Positions 46,659 to 56,548 of a DNA stretch of 64,000 nt are shown here, piece by piece. Both the position numbers and the translations under genes were made by a program. Origin of the DNA: Maribacter litoralis (GTDB lineage Bacteria; Bacteroidota; Bacteroidia; Flavobacteriales; Flavobacteriaceae). The number at the start of each line of letters is the position of its first letter. The first letter of the stretch is position 1. The stretch spans positions 558,001 through 622,000 of the forward strand of contig NZ_QCZD01000002.1 in NCBI RefSeq assembly GCF_003075045.1, written 5' to 3'. Under the pieces are notes generated by a model. It was not told the origin of the DNA, searched no databases, and was given only the letters and a program-made list of their open reading frames with translations.

Positions 46659-49625
46659 ATGCAAAATAAGGGACTTATAAAGCTATTTGCTTTATTATTC
46701 GGGTTAGTTAGTATATACCAGCTATCCTATACTTTTGTTACAAGCAAAGTAGAAAAAGAAGCGAACACCTTCGCGGCCAGCCGTGTGTCTGAGTCAGAAG
46801 AAGGTTATGTAGCAAAGAGAGAAACGGTAGCGGCTAACTATCTAGACTCTATCGGTAATAATACCGTTTTTGGCTATACCAATTATAATGAAGCCAAAAA
46901 GAAAGAATTAAACAAGGGACTTGACCTTAAAGGTGGCATCAATGTAACCCTTCAAATTTCTGTGAAGGATATTCTTAAAGGACTGGCAAATAATACTAAA
47001 AGCCCAGTTTTCAATAAGGCTTTAGCTGATGCAGATGCCGCATCTAAAAATAGTGACGATACTTACATTGAACTTTTCTTTGAAGCTTTTGACGCTATAA
47101 AAGGAGATACTAAATTGGCTTCACCTGATATTTTCGCTAACAAAGGTCTTAGTGATGAAATTAACTTTCAAATGTCAGATGATGAGGTTAAGCCTATCAT
47201 CCGTAGAAAAATAGATGAATCTATCGTTTCTGCTTTTGAGGTATTGAGAGAACGTATCGATGGTTTTGGTGTAACACAGCCAAACATTCAAAGAGAAGGT
47301 AATTCTGGTCGTATTTTGGTTGAATTGCCAGGTGCTAGAGATATAGCACGTGCACAAGACCTTTTATCTAGTACGGCTCAATTAGAGTTTTGGGAAACGT
47401 ACAAACAAAGTAATACAAGCTTCAGCACATTCTTAATTCAAGCAAATGAGAAGCTAAAAGAAATTGTTGAAGTAAAAGAGCCTGAGCAAGTTAAAGAAGA
47501 GTCAGAGTTAGATTCTTTGTTATCTGATGTTTCTGCTGATTCTTTAGATTTGGCAACACAGGTGAATCCTTTATATGAGCTATTGATACCTGCTAATCCA
47601 GGTTCAAATGCAATGTTCCGTGCCGCTGTAAAAGATACGGCTACTATTGGGTCTTATTTAAGAATGCCGGAAATTAGAAGGTTATTACCTGCTGATATTC
47701 AGTTCACCAAGTTTGTATGGGAAAGACCTGCTACCGAAGATACTGAGGTTATTGATTTATATGCCTTAAAATCTAATCGCGAAGGTACGCCTAGAATTAG
47801 TGGTGATGTGGTAAGTGATGCAAGAGCGGATTTTGATCAGTTCAGTAAGCCTGCAGTATCAATGACCATGAATACTAAAGGAGCTAAAGAATGGGAAAAA
47901 TTAACAGGAGATGCTTACACCAACCAAACTGGTATTGCAATTGTTTTAGATAATAAAGTATATACTGCACCTGGTGTTTCTTCTGGTCCTATCTCTGGTG
48001 GTCGTTCAGAAATTACGGGTGACTTTACAGTTAACGAAACAAAAGATATCTCTAACGTACTTAGAGCTGGTAAACTTCCTGCTTCTGCTGAAATAATTCA
48101 GTCTGAAATTGTTGGTCCTTCTTTAGGTCAAGAAGCTATTGACAGTGGTTTTATGTCTTTCTTGATCGCTATGGCAATCGTTCTTTTATGGATGATCGCT
48201 TACTACGGTAAAGCTGGTGCTTTTGCAGATGTTGCTTTACTATTGAACATATTATTGATCTTTGGAGTGTTAACTAGCTTAAATGCGGTATTAACATTGC
48301 CTGGTATTGCTGGTATCGTATTAACAATTGGTATGTCGGTTGATGCCAACGTACTTATTTTTGAGCGTATTAAAGAAGAATTGGCAAAAGGTAAGGGCAA
48401 GAGCCAAGCTGTTGCAGATGGTTTTGGTAATGCATTGTCATCAATTTTAGATGCGAACATTACTACAGGTTTAACGGCAATTATCTTATTTGTTTTCGGT
48501 TCAGGACCAATTAAAGGTTTTGCAACTACATTATTGATCGGTATTATAACTTCTTTGTTTACTGCAATATTTATTACCCGTTTGTTAGTTGACTGGTATA
48601 TTGGAGGAAAAGGTAGAAGTTTAGATTTCTCTACTAGTATTACAAAGAACTTGTTCAAAGGAATCAATATCGACTTCTTGGTGAAAAGAAAAATAGCTTA
48701 TGTTATTTCTGGAATATTGGTTGCAATTGGTTTGTCGTCTCTATTCTTTGGTCCAGGATTACAGCAAGGTGTAGATTTCGTTGGTGGTCGTTCTTATACA
48801 GTTCGTTTTGAGCAACCTGTTAATCCATCGGAAATAGCATCAGAATTAAATACTGTTTTTGGTAGTGGTACTAATGTAAAAACATACGGAGAGTCTAACC
48901 AAGTAAAAATAACTACCCCTTATAAAGTAGATGTTGAAGGAATTGAAGTTGACACTGAAATTCAAGATAAGCTATTTACTTCTTTACAGAAGTACTTGCC
49001 AGACGGTATTAGCAAAGATGCATTTGTTTTGGGTGGTGTTGATGATGAAGCAGTTGGGATCTTACAATCTGTAAAAGTAGGGCCTACTATTGCAGATGAT
49101 ATTAAAAACAATGCTTTCTTGGCAATTCTAGGATCATTGGCAGTAGTGTTCTTATATATCTTATTAAGATTTAGAAGATGGCAATTCTCATTGGGAGCTG
49201 TTGTTGCGGTATTCCATGATGTATTGATCGTACTAGGTGTATTCTCTATTTTCGGTAAATTGATGCCATTTAACATGGAAATCGATCAAGCGTTTATTGC
49301 GGCAATATTGACTGTAATTGGTTATTCGTTAAATGATACCGTGGTTGTATTTGACCGTATTCGTGAGACATTGGCAGAGCGAGGCTGGAATGGCGGTGCT
49401 AACATTAACTATGCAATAAACAGTACATTAAGTAGAACATTGAATACGTCATTGACTACCTTGGTAGTGTTATTGGCAATCTTCATATTTGGTGGTGAAT
49501 CATTAAGAGGATTTATGTTCGCAATGATAGTTGGTGTTGTTATAGGTACTTATTCATCTGTATTTATTGCAACTCCTGTAATGTTCGATGCACTAAGCAA
49601 GAAAATTACATCTGGAAAAGAGTAA
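46659..49625 (+). CDS. secDF: Protein-export subunit SecDF (fused)
   Basis: A 988-residue fusion of SecD and SecF, the membrane pair that uses the proton gradient to pull proteins through the Sec channel on the periplasmic side. SecD features: first helix near residues 9-27, LDLKGGINVTLQ at about 88-99, DGFGVTQPNIQREG with ILVELPG (P1 base), and a C-terminal bundle with ISGGRSEITG and IGMSVDANVLIFERIKEEL. SecF begins near residue 665 and has GVDFVGGRSYTVRF (about 704) and GYSLNDTVVVFDRIRE. Length is usual for the Bacteroidota fused form. It ends at a strong bidirectional terminator. Confidence 0.97.
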   Translation: MQNKGLIKLFALLFGLVSIYQLSYTFVTSKVEKEANTFAASRVSESEEGYVAKRETVAANYLDSIGNNTVFGYTNYNEAKKKELNKGLDLKGGINVTLQISVKDILKGLANNTKSPVFNKALADADAASKNSDDTYIELFFEAFDAIKGDTKLASPDIFANKGLSDEINFQMSDDEVKPIIRRKIDESIVSAFEVLRERIDGFGVTQPNIQREGNSGRILVELPGARDIARAQDLLSSTAQLEFWETYKQSNTSFSTFLIQANEKLKEIVEVKEPEQVKEESELDSLLSDVSADSLDLATQVNPLYELLIPANPGSNAMFRAAVKDTATIGSYLRMPEIRRLLPADIQFTKFVWERPATEDTEVIDLYALKSNREGTPRISGDVVSDARADFDQFSKPAVSMTMNTKGAKEWEKLTGDAYTNQTGIAIVLDNKVYTAPGVSSGPISGGRSEITGDFTVNETKDISNVLRAGKLPASAEIIQSEIVGPSLGQEAIDSGFMSFLIAMAIVLLWMIAYYGKAGAFADVALLLNILLIFGVLTSLNAVLTLPGIAGIVLTIGMSVDANVLIFERIKEELAKGKGKSQAVADGFGNALSSILDANITTGLTAIILFVFGSGPIKGFATTLLIGIITSLFTAIFITRLLVDWYIGGKGRSLDFSTSITKNLFKGINIDFLVKRKIAYVISGILVAIGLSSLFFGPGLQQGVDFVGGRSYTVRFEQPVNPSEIASELNTVFGSGTNVKTYGESNQVKITTPYKVDVEGIEVDTEIQDKLFTSLQKYLPDGISKDAFVLGGVDDEAVGILQSVKVGPTIADDIKNNAFLAILGSLAVVFLYILLRFRRWQFSLGAVVAVFHDVLIVLGVFSIFGKLMPFNMEIDQAFIAAILTVIGYSLNDTVVVFDRIRETLAERGWNGGANINYAINSTLSRTLNTSLTTLVVLLAIFIFGGESLRGFMFAMIVGVVIGTYSSVFIATPVMFDALSKKITSGKE

Positions 49626-49648
49626 TAAATTTTAACTAGCTCAAAATA

Positions 49649-49678
49649 AAAAAGCCGTTCAGAAATGAACGGCTTTTT
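49649..49678. terminator. Bidirectional terminator, secDF / ABC gene
   Basis: A 13-bp stem AAAAAGCCGTTCA/TGAACGGCTTTTT (49649-49661 and 49666-49678) with GAAA loop lies between the convergent genes. Confidence 0.95.
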
Positions 49679-49697
49679 GTTTTTATAAAAATGCTAC

Positions 49698-50924
49698 CTA
49701 TTGAATGAGGCCTGTTGAACCTTGCTCAGAAGGTATAAGGTTTAAGGTTCGTTTGGGCTTTAAACCTTTTTCTTTTCTATGGGATACAAAAATGATAGCC
49801 GTATCTGTTTCTACTGCAAATTTATTGACCAAGGCAACCAATAACGCCGCCGATTCGTCGTCCATGCCTGCCGTTGGTTCATCTAAAATTAATAAAGGTG
49901 GTTGTTTTACCATGGCACGCGCAGTCATGATTAGACGTTGTTTACCTGTTGATAGTTTATTGAAATAAGTATTTTTTATTGATGTTAAGTCCAATAATGC
50001 CAACCATTGCTTTATTATTCTCTGTTGAAACTCCGTTGGGCGCGTATATAAACCTACTGAGTCGTTTAACCCAGAGATAAGCATGTTTTCTATAGAATGC
50101 CTTCCGCTGAATTTATCGGTCATTGCCGGGGCATAATAGCCGATCTTTTTCTTGATGTCCCATACACTTTCGCCGCTTCCTTTTTTGCTGCCAAAGAGGT
50201 AAATTTCTTGACCATATGCCTTTGGGTTGTCACCAAATATCATTGAAAGTATAGTGGATTTACCACTGCCGTTGTTGCCAGATAATTGCCAGAAATCTCC
50301 TTTGATTATTGACCAATTGATATTGTTAAGAATTTTCTTCTCTCCGTATGAAATACTTACGCTTTTAAAATCAACCAATGTATCTGGTAAATTAGCGAAT
50401 TCAATACCAGATTTAGGTATGCTAATAGTGGTAAAGCTGTTGGGTATCTTGTTTTCGTTAGATGGAGAGGAATCCATAACTGAAAACTTGTCTTTTTCAA
50501 TAAGTCCGTAATTATTGATAAATGAAAGGGTATCGGATTTTCTACTTGCTAATTGTATAAAGGAAATAGATTCGGAATGTGCTTCAAGTATGGTTTTTAG
50601 TTTTTTTTGAAATGCCACATCAAGATTATCAAAAGGGTTGTCCAATATAATATAATCAGGATTCTCGTTTAACAAGTGATGGAGTAATGCTTTTTTTTGT
50701 TCTCCACTTGACATAGTTTTTAGTGCCTGGCCTTCATTGCCTATAATTTTTATGTCATGCTTGTCTTCCTCGTCTATTAGTTTTTCTAAGGTAAAATGAG
50801 AAAATAGCTTTCCGTTTTTTAAAGCAAACTCCTTAAGGGCGGTGGGTATTTTTCCGTGTTGAAAATCTTTAATGAAGCCTTTCTTGTTAGAGTCGTTGTT
50901 TAGATATATTGCCCAGTGATTCAT
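49698..50924 (-). CDS. ModF-like tandem ABC ATPase with degenerate first half
   Basis: A 408-residue protein with two ABC ATPase halves and no membrane segments, like ModF/PhrA. The second half is complete: Walker A GNNGSGKST (216-224), signature LSTGKQRL, Walker B LLILDEPTAGMD and FVSHR with the switch His. The first half (about 1-145) starts late, has a signature MSSGEQKK (71-78) and Walker B-like YIILDNPFD (91-99), but no Walker A, and Asn 96 stands where the catalytic Glu should be. So only one composite ATP site could be active. The gene abuts the GNAT gene without spacing and ends the lgt operon. Its job is unknown. Confidence 0.87.
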   Translation of the reverse strand: MNHWAIYLNNDSNKKGFIKDFQHGKIPTALKEFALKNGKLFSHFTLEKLIDEEDKHDIKIIGNEGQALKTMSSGEQKKALLHHLLNENPDYIILDNPFDNLDVAFQKKLKTILEAHSESISFIQLASRKSDTLSFINNYGLIEKDKFSVMDSSPSNENKIPNSFTTISIPKSGIEFANLPDTLVDFKSVSISYGEKKILNNINWSIIKGDFWQLSGNNGSGKSTILSMIFGDNPKAYGQEIYLFGSKKGSGESVWDIKKKIGYYAPAMTDKFSGRHSIENMLISGLNDSVGLYTRPTEFQQRIIKQWLALLDLTSIKNTYFNKLSTGKQRLIMTARAMVKQPPLLILDEPTAGMDDESAALLVALVNKFAVETDTAIIFVSHRKEKGLKPKRTLNLIPSEQGSTGLIQ

Positions 50925-51446
50925 TTATGCATTAATTCTATAAATATGAACTTGATTATTGTGGTAGGTGGTCGTGAAATCTAAAAACATGCCGTTTTTT
51001 ATTGCTGTTTTTTGAGATGGCACATTATCTACCTGTATGATAGATATAAGACTGTTTGCCCATTTCTTGTTGAAGGCCAATTTTTTACATTTTTCAGCAG
51101 CCTCAAATGCATAACCTTGTCTCCAATAGTTTGGTAAAATGGAATAACCAATTTCAAATTCTTGTTTGCCATCAACTTCTTGTATTAATATGCCGCATAA
51201 ACCGACAAGAGTATTGCTGCCTTTTAAAAAAAGCGCATTCATACCGCCTAAGTTTTTGTGGTAACGTTCAAAGATTCTTTGAAACTGTTCTTTACAGGCG
51301 GTTATTGGGTCACTTGGTAAGCCAAACCAATATTGACTGCTTAAAGGTTCCTCATGAAAGGGTAGCCAATCTTCAAAATCAGAATTTTTTACCTCTTTAA
51401 AAAGTAGGCGTTCAGATTCTTCATTGAATAATACATATGCCGGCAT
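50925..51446 (-). CDS. GNAT N-acetyltransferase, RimJ/RimL-like
   Basis: A 173-residue RimJ/RimL-type GNAT with an N-terminal block SERLLFKEVKNSDFEDWLPF, the segment ALFLKGSNTLVGLCGILIQE, the acetyl-CoA strand FEIGYSILPNYWRQGYAFEA, and a C-terminal PSQKTAIKNGMFLDF. Together they make an intact GNAT core. The substrate is unknown. The stop codon is directly followed by the ATG of the ABC gene, and the gene follows the DUF192 gene by 35 bases, so it lies inside the lgt-DUF192-GNAT-ABC transcript. Confidence 0.9.
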   Translation of the reverse strand: MPAYVLFNEESERLLFKEVKNSDFEDWLPFHEEPLSSQYWFGLPSDPITACKEQFQRIFERYHKNLGGMNALFLKGSNTLVGLCGILIQEVDGKQEFEIGYSILPNYWRQGYAFEAAEKCKKLAFNKKWANSLISIIQVDNVPSQKTAIKNGMFLDFTTTYHNNQVHIYRINA

Positions 51447-51481
51447 TATATTGTTTTAAAAGGTACGGTAGTAAACAATAT

Positions 51482-51973
51482 TTAGTTTCTACTAAAACTA
51501 ATGCTGTCACCAATAGAAAGCCCTAGTTCTTGCGCTAGCCCACCATTTATTTCTAGTACGTACTTTATTGGAACTTGAGATGAGAGGCCTGTCTCGTTAA
51601 GTGGTTGAGCATTCTCTTGAAAACTGGCAATTGTCAAATTCTCTTTTATGTAAATGATATCTAATGGAAATTCTGTATTCTTCATGTAAAAAGAATGCAT
51701 TCTTTCATCAGGAAAAATGAATAACATACCTTGATTTTTTTCCATGCCCTTGCGGTACATAAGTCCGGTTTGGGTTTCGTAATCGGTCTCGGCAAATTCA
51801 ATGTTGAACTTAGTCTTAACCGTATCACTTGCATTTAGAAAAATGGTTAAATCCCCTTCATGAGTGAAATCTATGCTTTGTGTGGCAATGGTCTTTTTTT
51901 GCTCTTCTTTACAAGAAAAAACCAATATTGCTGCTACAATTAAAACAACCCAACTTTTAAGTATGTTTTTCAA
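51482..51973 (-). CDS. DUF192 lipoprotein
   Basis: A 163-residue DUF192 protein with a lipoprotein signal (VFSC, Cys 21). The family core is seen as FAETDYETQTGLMYRKGME, MLFIFPDERMHSFYMKNTEF, LDIIYI and YVLEINGGLAQELGLSIGD. DUF192 proteins are small all-beta exported proteins whose role is unclear. The gene starts 2 bases after the lgt stop codon, so translation is probably coupled. A lipoprotein made next to the enzyme that begins lipidation is a neat but not diagnostic context. Confidence 0.93.
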   Translation of the reverse strand: MKNILKSWVVLIVAAILVFSCKEEQKKTIATQSIDFTHEGDLTIFLNASDTVKTKFNIEFAETDYETQTGLMYRKGMEKNQGMLFIFPDERMHSFYMKNTEFPLDIIYIKENLTIASFQENAQPLNETGLSSQVPIKYVLEINGGLAQELGLSIGDSISFSRN

Positions 51974-51975
51974 TG

Positions 51976-52938
51976 TTATGTAGTTTTAGTTTTTCTGAAC
52001 ATGAAATAGAAACCGACTAAGATAAAAGGGATACTTAACCATTGGCCAGTAGAAAGCAGTCCTAATGATTCTTCAAAACCTCCTTGGCTTTTCTTTACGA
52101 ATTCCGCAAAGAAACGCACTGTCCAGAGTAGAACAAAGAACAAACCGAACAAGTAACCTGTTTTGTTTTTTTTGTCGGTTTTCCAATATAGAAAGTACAG
52201 TAAAATGAATATAAATATATAGCCTATTCCTTCATACAATTGTGCAGGATGACGGTATGGTATCTCTGCTAAATACTGAGAAAATTGCGGATTGTTTTCA
52301 ATAGCGGAATAAGCTGCATTCAAGGTTTTTTCTTGAGTAATCCCTAATGCTTTTGATGGATGTAGGTCGTCTGAGTCCCTTATGAATTTAGTGGCGAATA
52401 TGAAATTTTCATCAACCACCTTACCATTGATCTCAGAGTTGAAGAAATTTCCTAAACGAACACAGAATGCACCTATGGAAACTGGTATTACCATTCGGTC
52501 AAATATCCAAAGCATATTGAATTCAGGATATTTTCTAGTGTACAAGTAAGTTCCAATGATAATACCTATAGTGGCTCCGTGACTTGCTAAACCAGTGAAA
52601 CCGGTAAATTCATAACCATCTATTAGTCCAAACAGTAAACTGCCCGAATCACTTTCTCGAACAGGAATTAAAATCTCTATAAGGTGATTAGAGTAATATG
52701 CCCAATCATAAAAAAACACATGACCTAGTCTAGCACCCAACATGGTGCTTAAAACCGTGTAAATAAAAAGGGAATCTAACTGTTCTACAGATTTTTTCTC
52801 GTTGAGGAAAATCTTTTTCATTAGAAACCAACCTAGGGCAAAGGCGGTTATCCAAAGTAGATTGTAGTACTTTATTTGAATGAAGCCGATATTGAAAAGT
52901 GTCTCATTCGGATTCCAAGTAATTCCTAAGAAATGCAT
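51976..52938 (-). CDS. lgt: Prolipoprotein diacylglyceryl transferase
   Basis: A 320-residue multi-pass membrane enzyme that adds diacylglycerol from phosphatidylglycerol to the lipobox cysteine of prelipoproteins. Seen are seven hydrophobic segments, GARLGHVFFYDWAYY near residue 67, and the Lgt signature RLGNFFNSEINGK with Arg and Asn residues at the active centre, plus HPAQLYEGIGYIF and LWTVRFFAEFVKK. It is longer than E. coli Lgt because of a loop around residues 175-215 (IRDSDDLHPSKALG and more). It heads the transcript lgt-DUF192-GNAT-ABC. Many lipoproteins in the window would be its substrates. Confidence 0.95.
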   Translation of the reverse strand: MHFLGITWNPNETLFNIGFIQIKYYNLLWITAFALGWFLMKKIFLNEKKSVEQLDSLFIYTVLSTMLGARLGHVFFYDWAYYSNHLIEILIPVRESDSGSLLFGLIDGYEFTGFTGLASHGATIGIIIGTYLYTRKYPEFNMLWIFDRMVIPVSIGAFCVRLGNFFNSEINGKVVDENFIFATKFIRDSDDLHPSKALGITQEKTLNAAYSAIENNPQFSQYLAEIPYRHPAQLYEGIGYIFIFILLYFLYWKTDKKNKTGYLFGLFFVLLWTVRFFAEFVKKSQGGFEESLGLLSTGQWLSIPFILVGFYFMFRKTKTT

Positions 52939-53178
52939 GTGTTGAATTTAGAAAGGCTAAGATAATAAAATAGAAATCTACTTAGGCTTTAGATTGTGGA
53001 AATCGGTTTTGTTATAGGTTAAAAGAGCGTTAAGAATTTTGAAAATAGAGAAAAGTGAAAATAGATAATTGAAAAGAATATTTAATTTGTGAAACTAGGT
53101 TAGCAGTTTATGACCTACTGTACTTAGTTTGAATAGCCTAGTTTTTATTCTTGAGTTTGTATTTTGAACTTGAACTTT

Positions 53179-53412
53179 TTAAGGAACTGGGTCGTAGCCT
53201 TTACCGCCCCAAGGGTTGCAGCTAAAAATTCGTTTTGTGGCTAGCCATCCCCCTTTAAAAAGCCCATGTTTTTTTAATGCTTCTAAGGTGTAATGCGAGC
53301 AAGTGGGAGAATATCTACAAGTAGCAGGAGTGTAAGGTGATATGGCTAGTTGATAAAAACGAACCAACAAAACAAAAGGAGCAATGAGAATTTTTTTTAG
53401 TGTGATTTTCAA
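53179..53412 (-). CDS. yidD: Membrane-protein insertion efficiency factor YidD
   Basis: A 77-residue YidD protein from the chosen start. It has an N-terminal hydrophobic helix ([19 protein letters not shown]) and the cysteine signature [20 protein letters not shown], then [13 protein letters not shown], all typical of YidD, which helps YidC insert membrane proteins. The TTG at 53412 (reading [12 protein letters not shown]) is chosen because the upstream ATG at 53487 lies inside the hairpin terminator of the previous gene and would add 25 residues with no counterpart in the family. It lies upstream of lgt, 240 bases away, a common neighbourhood in Bacteroidota. Confidence 0.9.
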   Translation of the reverse strand: MKITLKKILIAPFVLLVRFYQLAISPYTPATCRYSPTCSHYTLEALKKHGLFKGGWLATKRIFSCNPWGGKGYDPVP

Positions 53413-53461
53413 ATCGATAAATTGATACTGCAAATTTACTACAAAACTGTAGAATGTATTT

Positions 53462-53493
53462 AAATAATAAGTCCGGATGGGTTGCATCCGGAC
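53462..53493 (-). terminator. GC-rich terminator after DUF779 gene
   Basis: GTCCGGATG and CATCCGGAC (53485-53493 and 53471-53479) form a perfect 9-bp stem with a 5-base loop. On the minus strand TTATTATTT follows. It separates the DUF779 gene from yidD and contains the upstream ATG of yidD. Confidence 0.8.
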
Positions 53494-53517
53494 CTATGAC
53501 ATTTAAATGGTTTTTGT

Positions 53518-53892
53518 TTAGGCACCTATTCTTATGGGTTCTAAATGAGATGCTTCTTCTTCGGTATATAATCTAGATCGAATCAAAAACCGAAGACCTA
53601 AAGGAATTTCCAATGAAAAACTAGAGCCAATACCCTGGGTAATATCAACTGTTAACTGCGTATGTTTCCAATATTCAAACTGATCTTTCGACATATGAAA
53701 GTCACAACCTTCAATTGAGCCCAAGCACACATCGTTATCATCAAGCATTAAATCGCCTTTTTCAAAACACATGGGTGAAGAACCATCACAGCACCCACCA
53801 CTTTGGTGAAACATAAGTCCTCCATGTTTTTCTTTTAATTGGGCAATTACCTCTGCTGCTTTATCGGTTACCAGAACTCTTTTTGTCTTCAT
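53518..53892 (-). CDS. DUF779 protein, aldehyde-dehydrogenase partner
   Basis: A 124-residue DUF779 protein. The family signature is seen as HGGLMFHQSGGCCDGSSPMC, followed by CLGSIEGCDFHMSKDQFEYW and SLEIPLGLRFLIRSRLYTEEE. Conserved Cys and His residues suggest metal binding, perhaps iron. DUF779 genes are regularly placed beside acetaldehyde-type dehydrogenases, and here the gene starts 13 bases after the dehydrogenase stop, making a two-gene operon. Its function in aldehyde metabolism is not known to me. Confidence 0.93.
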   Translation of the reverse strand: MKTKRVLVTDKAAEVIAQLKEKHGGLMFHQSGGCCDGSSPMCFEKGDLMLDDNDVCLGSIEGCDFHMSKDQFEYWKHTQLTVDITQGIGSSFSLEIPLGLRFLIRSRLYTEEEASHLEPIRIGA

Positions 53893-53905
53893 TGTATTAG
53901 GTTTT

Positions 53906-55429
53906 TTAAAAGAATCCCATTTTTTTCTTATCGTAAGAGATAAGCATGTTTTTGGTTTGACGATAGTGCGACAACATCATTTTGTGATTTTCTCTACCAA
54001 TACCTGACTTTTTATACCCACCAAATGGCGCATGCGCAGGGTATAGGTGATAACAGTTCACCCAAACTCTACCTGCCTTTATGGCTCTTGAAATTTGATA
54101 TGCTTGGTGTGTGTCGCGTGTCCAAACTCCGGCACCTAATCCGTATAAAGTATCGTTTGCAATCTCTATGGCCTCCGCTTCATCCTTGAAGGTAGTTACG
54201 CAAAGAACGGGACCAAAAATTTCTTCTTGGAAAACGCGCATCTTGTTATTTCCTTTTAAGATGGTTGGTTCTATGTAGTAACCGCCTTCTAAACCTTCGT
54301 TGTACGCTTGAGAACCTCCGGTAAGCACTTCACAACCTTCTTCTTTTCCTATTTGAATATAGCTGAGAATTTTTTCGAACTGATCGTTAGAGGCTTGCGC
54401 ACCCATCATTGTATTAGGGTCAAGGGGGTGCCCCATTTTAATTGCTTTGGTACGCTCTATGACACGTTCAATAAATTTGTCGAATATGCTTTCTTGAACC
54501 AACATTCTAGACGGACATGTACAAACTTCACCTTGGTTTAAAGCGAACATGTTGGCACCTTCTAAACATTTATCAAAGAATTCATCATCGGCGTCCATAA
54601 TACTCTCAAAGAATATATTCGGAGATTTACCGCCCAATTCTAAGGTAACCGGAGTTATGTTTTTAGATGCGTACTGCATGATTAATTGTCCGGTAGTGGT
54701 TTCACCTGTGAAAGCTATTTTGTCAATTCTTGGGCTAGATGCCAATGGTTTTCCTGCCTCAGCACCGAATCCGTTTACTATATTAAGAACTCCGTCAGGT
54801 AAAATTCCTTCTATGATTTCCATTAGAACTAAGATTCCTACGGGAGTTTGTTCTGCTGGTTTTAACACTACACAGTTTCCAGCAGCTAAAGCCGGTGCTA
54901 ATTTCCAAGTAGCCATTAATAAAGGAAAATTCCAAGGAATAATTTGACCGACGACCCCTAAAGGTTCAGTAACATTTAAAGCCACGGTATTAGAATCCAA
55001 TTCACTTACAGAACCTTCTTCGGCTCTTATAACACCTGCAAAATATCTAAAATGATCTACGGCTAATGGTAAATCTGCTGCGCGGGTTTCTCGAATTGCC
55101 TTACCATTGTCCCAAGTTTCTGATCTTGCCAAAACTTCAAGATTCTGCTCTATTTTGTCTGCAATCTTTAAAAGCATATTGCTTCTCTCGGTAGCTGAAG
55201 ATGAGTTCCATGATGGAGCTGCTTTCCATGCAGCATCTATTGCCTTTTCAATATCTTCGGATGTTGATCTCGGTATTTTTGTAAATGATTTACCATCTAC
55301 AGGTGAAATATTGTCAAAATACTCTCCCTTACTCGGTGCTACCCATTTGCCGCCAATATAGTTTTCATATTGATTTTTGAATTTGGGTTTTTGAAGTACA
55401 TCTTTTTCTACAGTTGCTGTTGTGCTCAT
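53906..55429 (-). CDS. Aldehyde dehydrogenase (ExaC/AldB-like)
   Basis: A 507-residue NAD(P)-dependent aldehyde dehydrogenase, close to ExaC/AldB-type acetaldehyde dehydrogenases. Seen are the cofactor motif [30 protein letters not shown] with the general-base Glu, and [14 protein letters not shown] with the catalytic Cys 303 (a second Cys at 305). The end has [20 protein letters not shown], matching the acetaldehyde group. With its DUF779 partner and the divergent AraC regulator it is likely an inducible system for short aldehydes. An 8-bp inverted repeat lies 33 bases upstream of the start. Confidence 0.95.
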   Translation of the reverse strand: MSTTATVEKDVLQKPKFKNQYENYIGGKWVAPSKGEYFDNISPVDGKSFTKIPRSTSEDIEKAIDAAWKAAPSWNSSSATERSNMLLKIADKIEQNLEVLARSETWDNGKAIRETRAADLPLAVDHFRYFAGVIRAEEGSVSELDSNTVALNVTEPLGVVGQIIPWNFPLLMATWKLAPALAAGNCVVLKPAEQTPVGILVLMEIIEGILPDGVLNIVNGFGAEAGKPLASSPRIDKIAFTGETTTGQLIMQYASKNITPVTLELGGKSPNIFFESIMDADDEFFDKCLEGANMFALNQGEVCTCPSRMLVQESIFDKFIERVIERTKAIKMGHPLDPNTMMGAQASNDQFEKILSYIQIGKEEGCEVLTGGSQAYNEGLEGGYYIEPTILKGNNKMRVFQEEIFGPVLCVTTFKDEAEAIEIANDTLYGLGAGVWTRDTHQAYQISRAIKAGRVWVNCYHLYPAHAPFGGYKKSGIGRENHKMMLSHYRQTKNMLISYDKKKMGFF

Positions 55430-55453
55430 AATATATGATTTAAGTTAATACTG

Positions 55454-55502
55454 GAAGTAAGTGTATTGAGTGTGCATCAATACAATACTCTAAATGTACT
55501 TC
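55454..55502. promoter_or_regulatory. Nested inverted repeats in ALDH/AraC intergenic region
   Basis: TGTATTGA and TCAATACA (55462-55469 and 55477-55484) are exact inverted copies with a 7-base spacer, framed by GAAGTA (55454-55459) and TACTTC (55497-55502). They lie in the 195-base divergent region between the dehydrogenase and AraC genes and are candidate binding sites for that regulator. Confidence 0.5.
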
Positions 55503-55624
55503 TCATAATATCAATTTGTCTGACGCATTCTACGAATAATATGAACTATTCTATCAATAATTGATTTTATGATTTTTTTAAGTATATAATTTTGTAAATT
55601 CCTTAAAATTAAATCAATATAATT

Positions 55625-56548
55625 GTGATTCAGTTATCTGACAGTTTTTTAAAAGGAAGACGCTTGGAGACCATGGTCGAGAACCAAACATCGTACTCGA
55701 TGAACAATGCGACCATGCATGTTTTTGAAACCCATGAGCAAGCAGCAAGTGTTCTCCTAAAATTTGAACAGCCTGTTTTGGCAAGTATGATTCAAGGAAA
55801 GAAGATAATGCACTTGCGCGATTATGAGGTATTTGACTTTTTGCCCGGTGAATCTTTGGTATTGCCCGCCAATGAAAGTATGTGTATCGATTTTCCTGAG
55901 GCCATGGCAAAGAACCCAACCAGGTGTTTGGCAATGGCAATATCTGAAGAAAAGATTAATAAGGTATTGCAGTTTATGAACGAGAACATGCCTAAAAGTA
56001 ATAAAGAGGCATGGGGACTAATGGATTATAATTTTCATTTTGTGAATGATAGAGGAATCTATCAAATTATACAGCGCTTATTGTTTCTTTTTTCAGAAGA
56101 TCACCCATCAAAGGATATATTCGTTGATAATATGTTACGCGAGCTGATCATACGAATTCTGCAGACCAATGAACGTAAAATATATAGTAATGCAACATTG
56201 ACCATTAAGAAAGAGAGTAGGTTGACCGAGGTTATACGATATATAAGAAATAACGTTCACAAATCTTTAAGCGTAGATTTTCTCAGTAAAATGGCTTGTA
56301 TGAGTCCGTCACACTTTTATAGAACGTTTAAGCAAGAGTTGGGTATATCACCAGTAGAGTTCATAAATAATGAACGAATAAAACTAGCGGTAGGTTTATT
56401 GCAAGATCCCAATAGAAGTATAAAAGATGTGTATCTTGATTGCGGATTTGAAAGTAGATCGTACTTCAATAGAGTTTTTAAAACAAGGCAGCATTTGGCA
56501 CCCGGCGAATACCAGTCTAAAATTCAAAAATCCAGATATTTAGATTAA
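55625..56548 (+). CDS. AraC-family transcriptional regulator
   Basis: A 307-residue AraC/XylS regulator. The N-terminal domain (about 1-190) is of the AraC_N type ([39 protein letters not shown]). The C-terminal DNA-binding domain has [37 protein letters not shown] and the second helix-turn-helix [20 protein letters not shown]. It is divergent from the aldehyde dehydrogenase operon and most likely its activator, responding to an aldehyde or alcohol. The start is GTG at 55625 and an ATG at 55673 is the alternative. The stop overlaps that of the convergent cysS by 4 bases. Confidence 0.92.
   Translation: MIQLSDSFLKGRRLETMVENQTSYSMNNATMHVFETHEQAASVLLKFEQPVLASMIQGKKIMHLRDYEVFDFLPGESLVLPANESMCIDFPEAMAKNPTRCLAMAISEEKINKVLQFMNENMPKSNKEAWGLMDYNFHFVNDRGIYQIIQRLLFLFSEDHPSKDIFVDNMLRELIIRILQTNERKIYSNATLTIKKESRLTEVIRYIRNNVHKSLSVDFLSKMACMSPSHFYRTFKQELGISPVEFINNERIKLAVGLLQDPNRSIKDVYLDCGFESRSYFNRVFKTRQHLAPGEYQSKIQKSRYLD

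Noticed and set aside
48203-48667. A 154-codon frame antisense to secDF
   Set aside because: It mirrors the codon pattern of secDF membrane helices and has no independent support.
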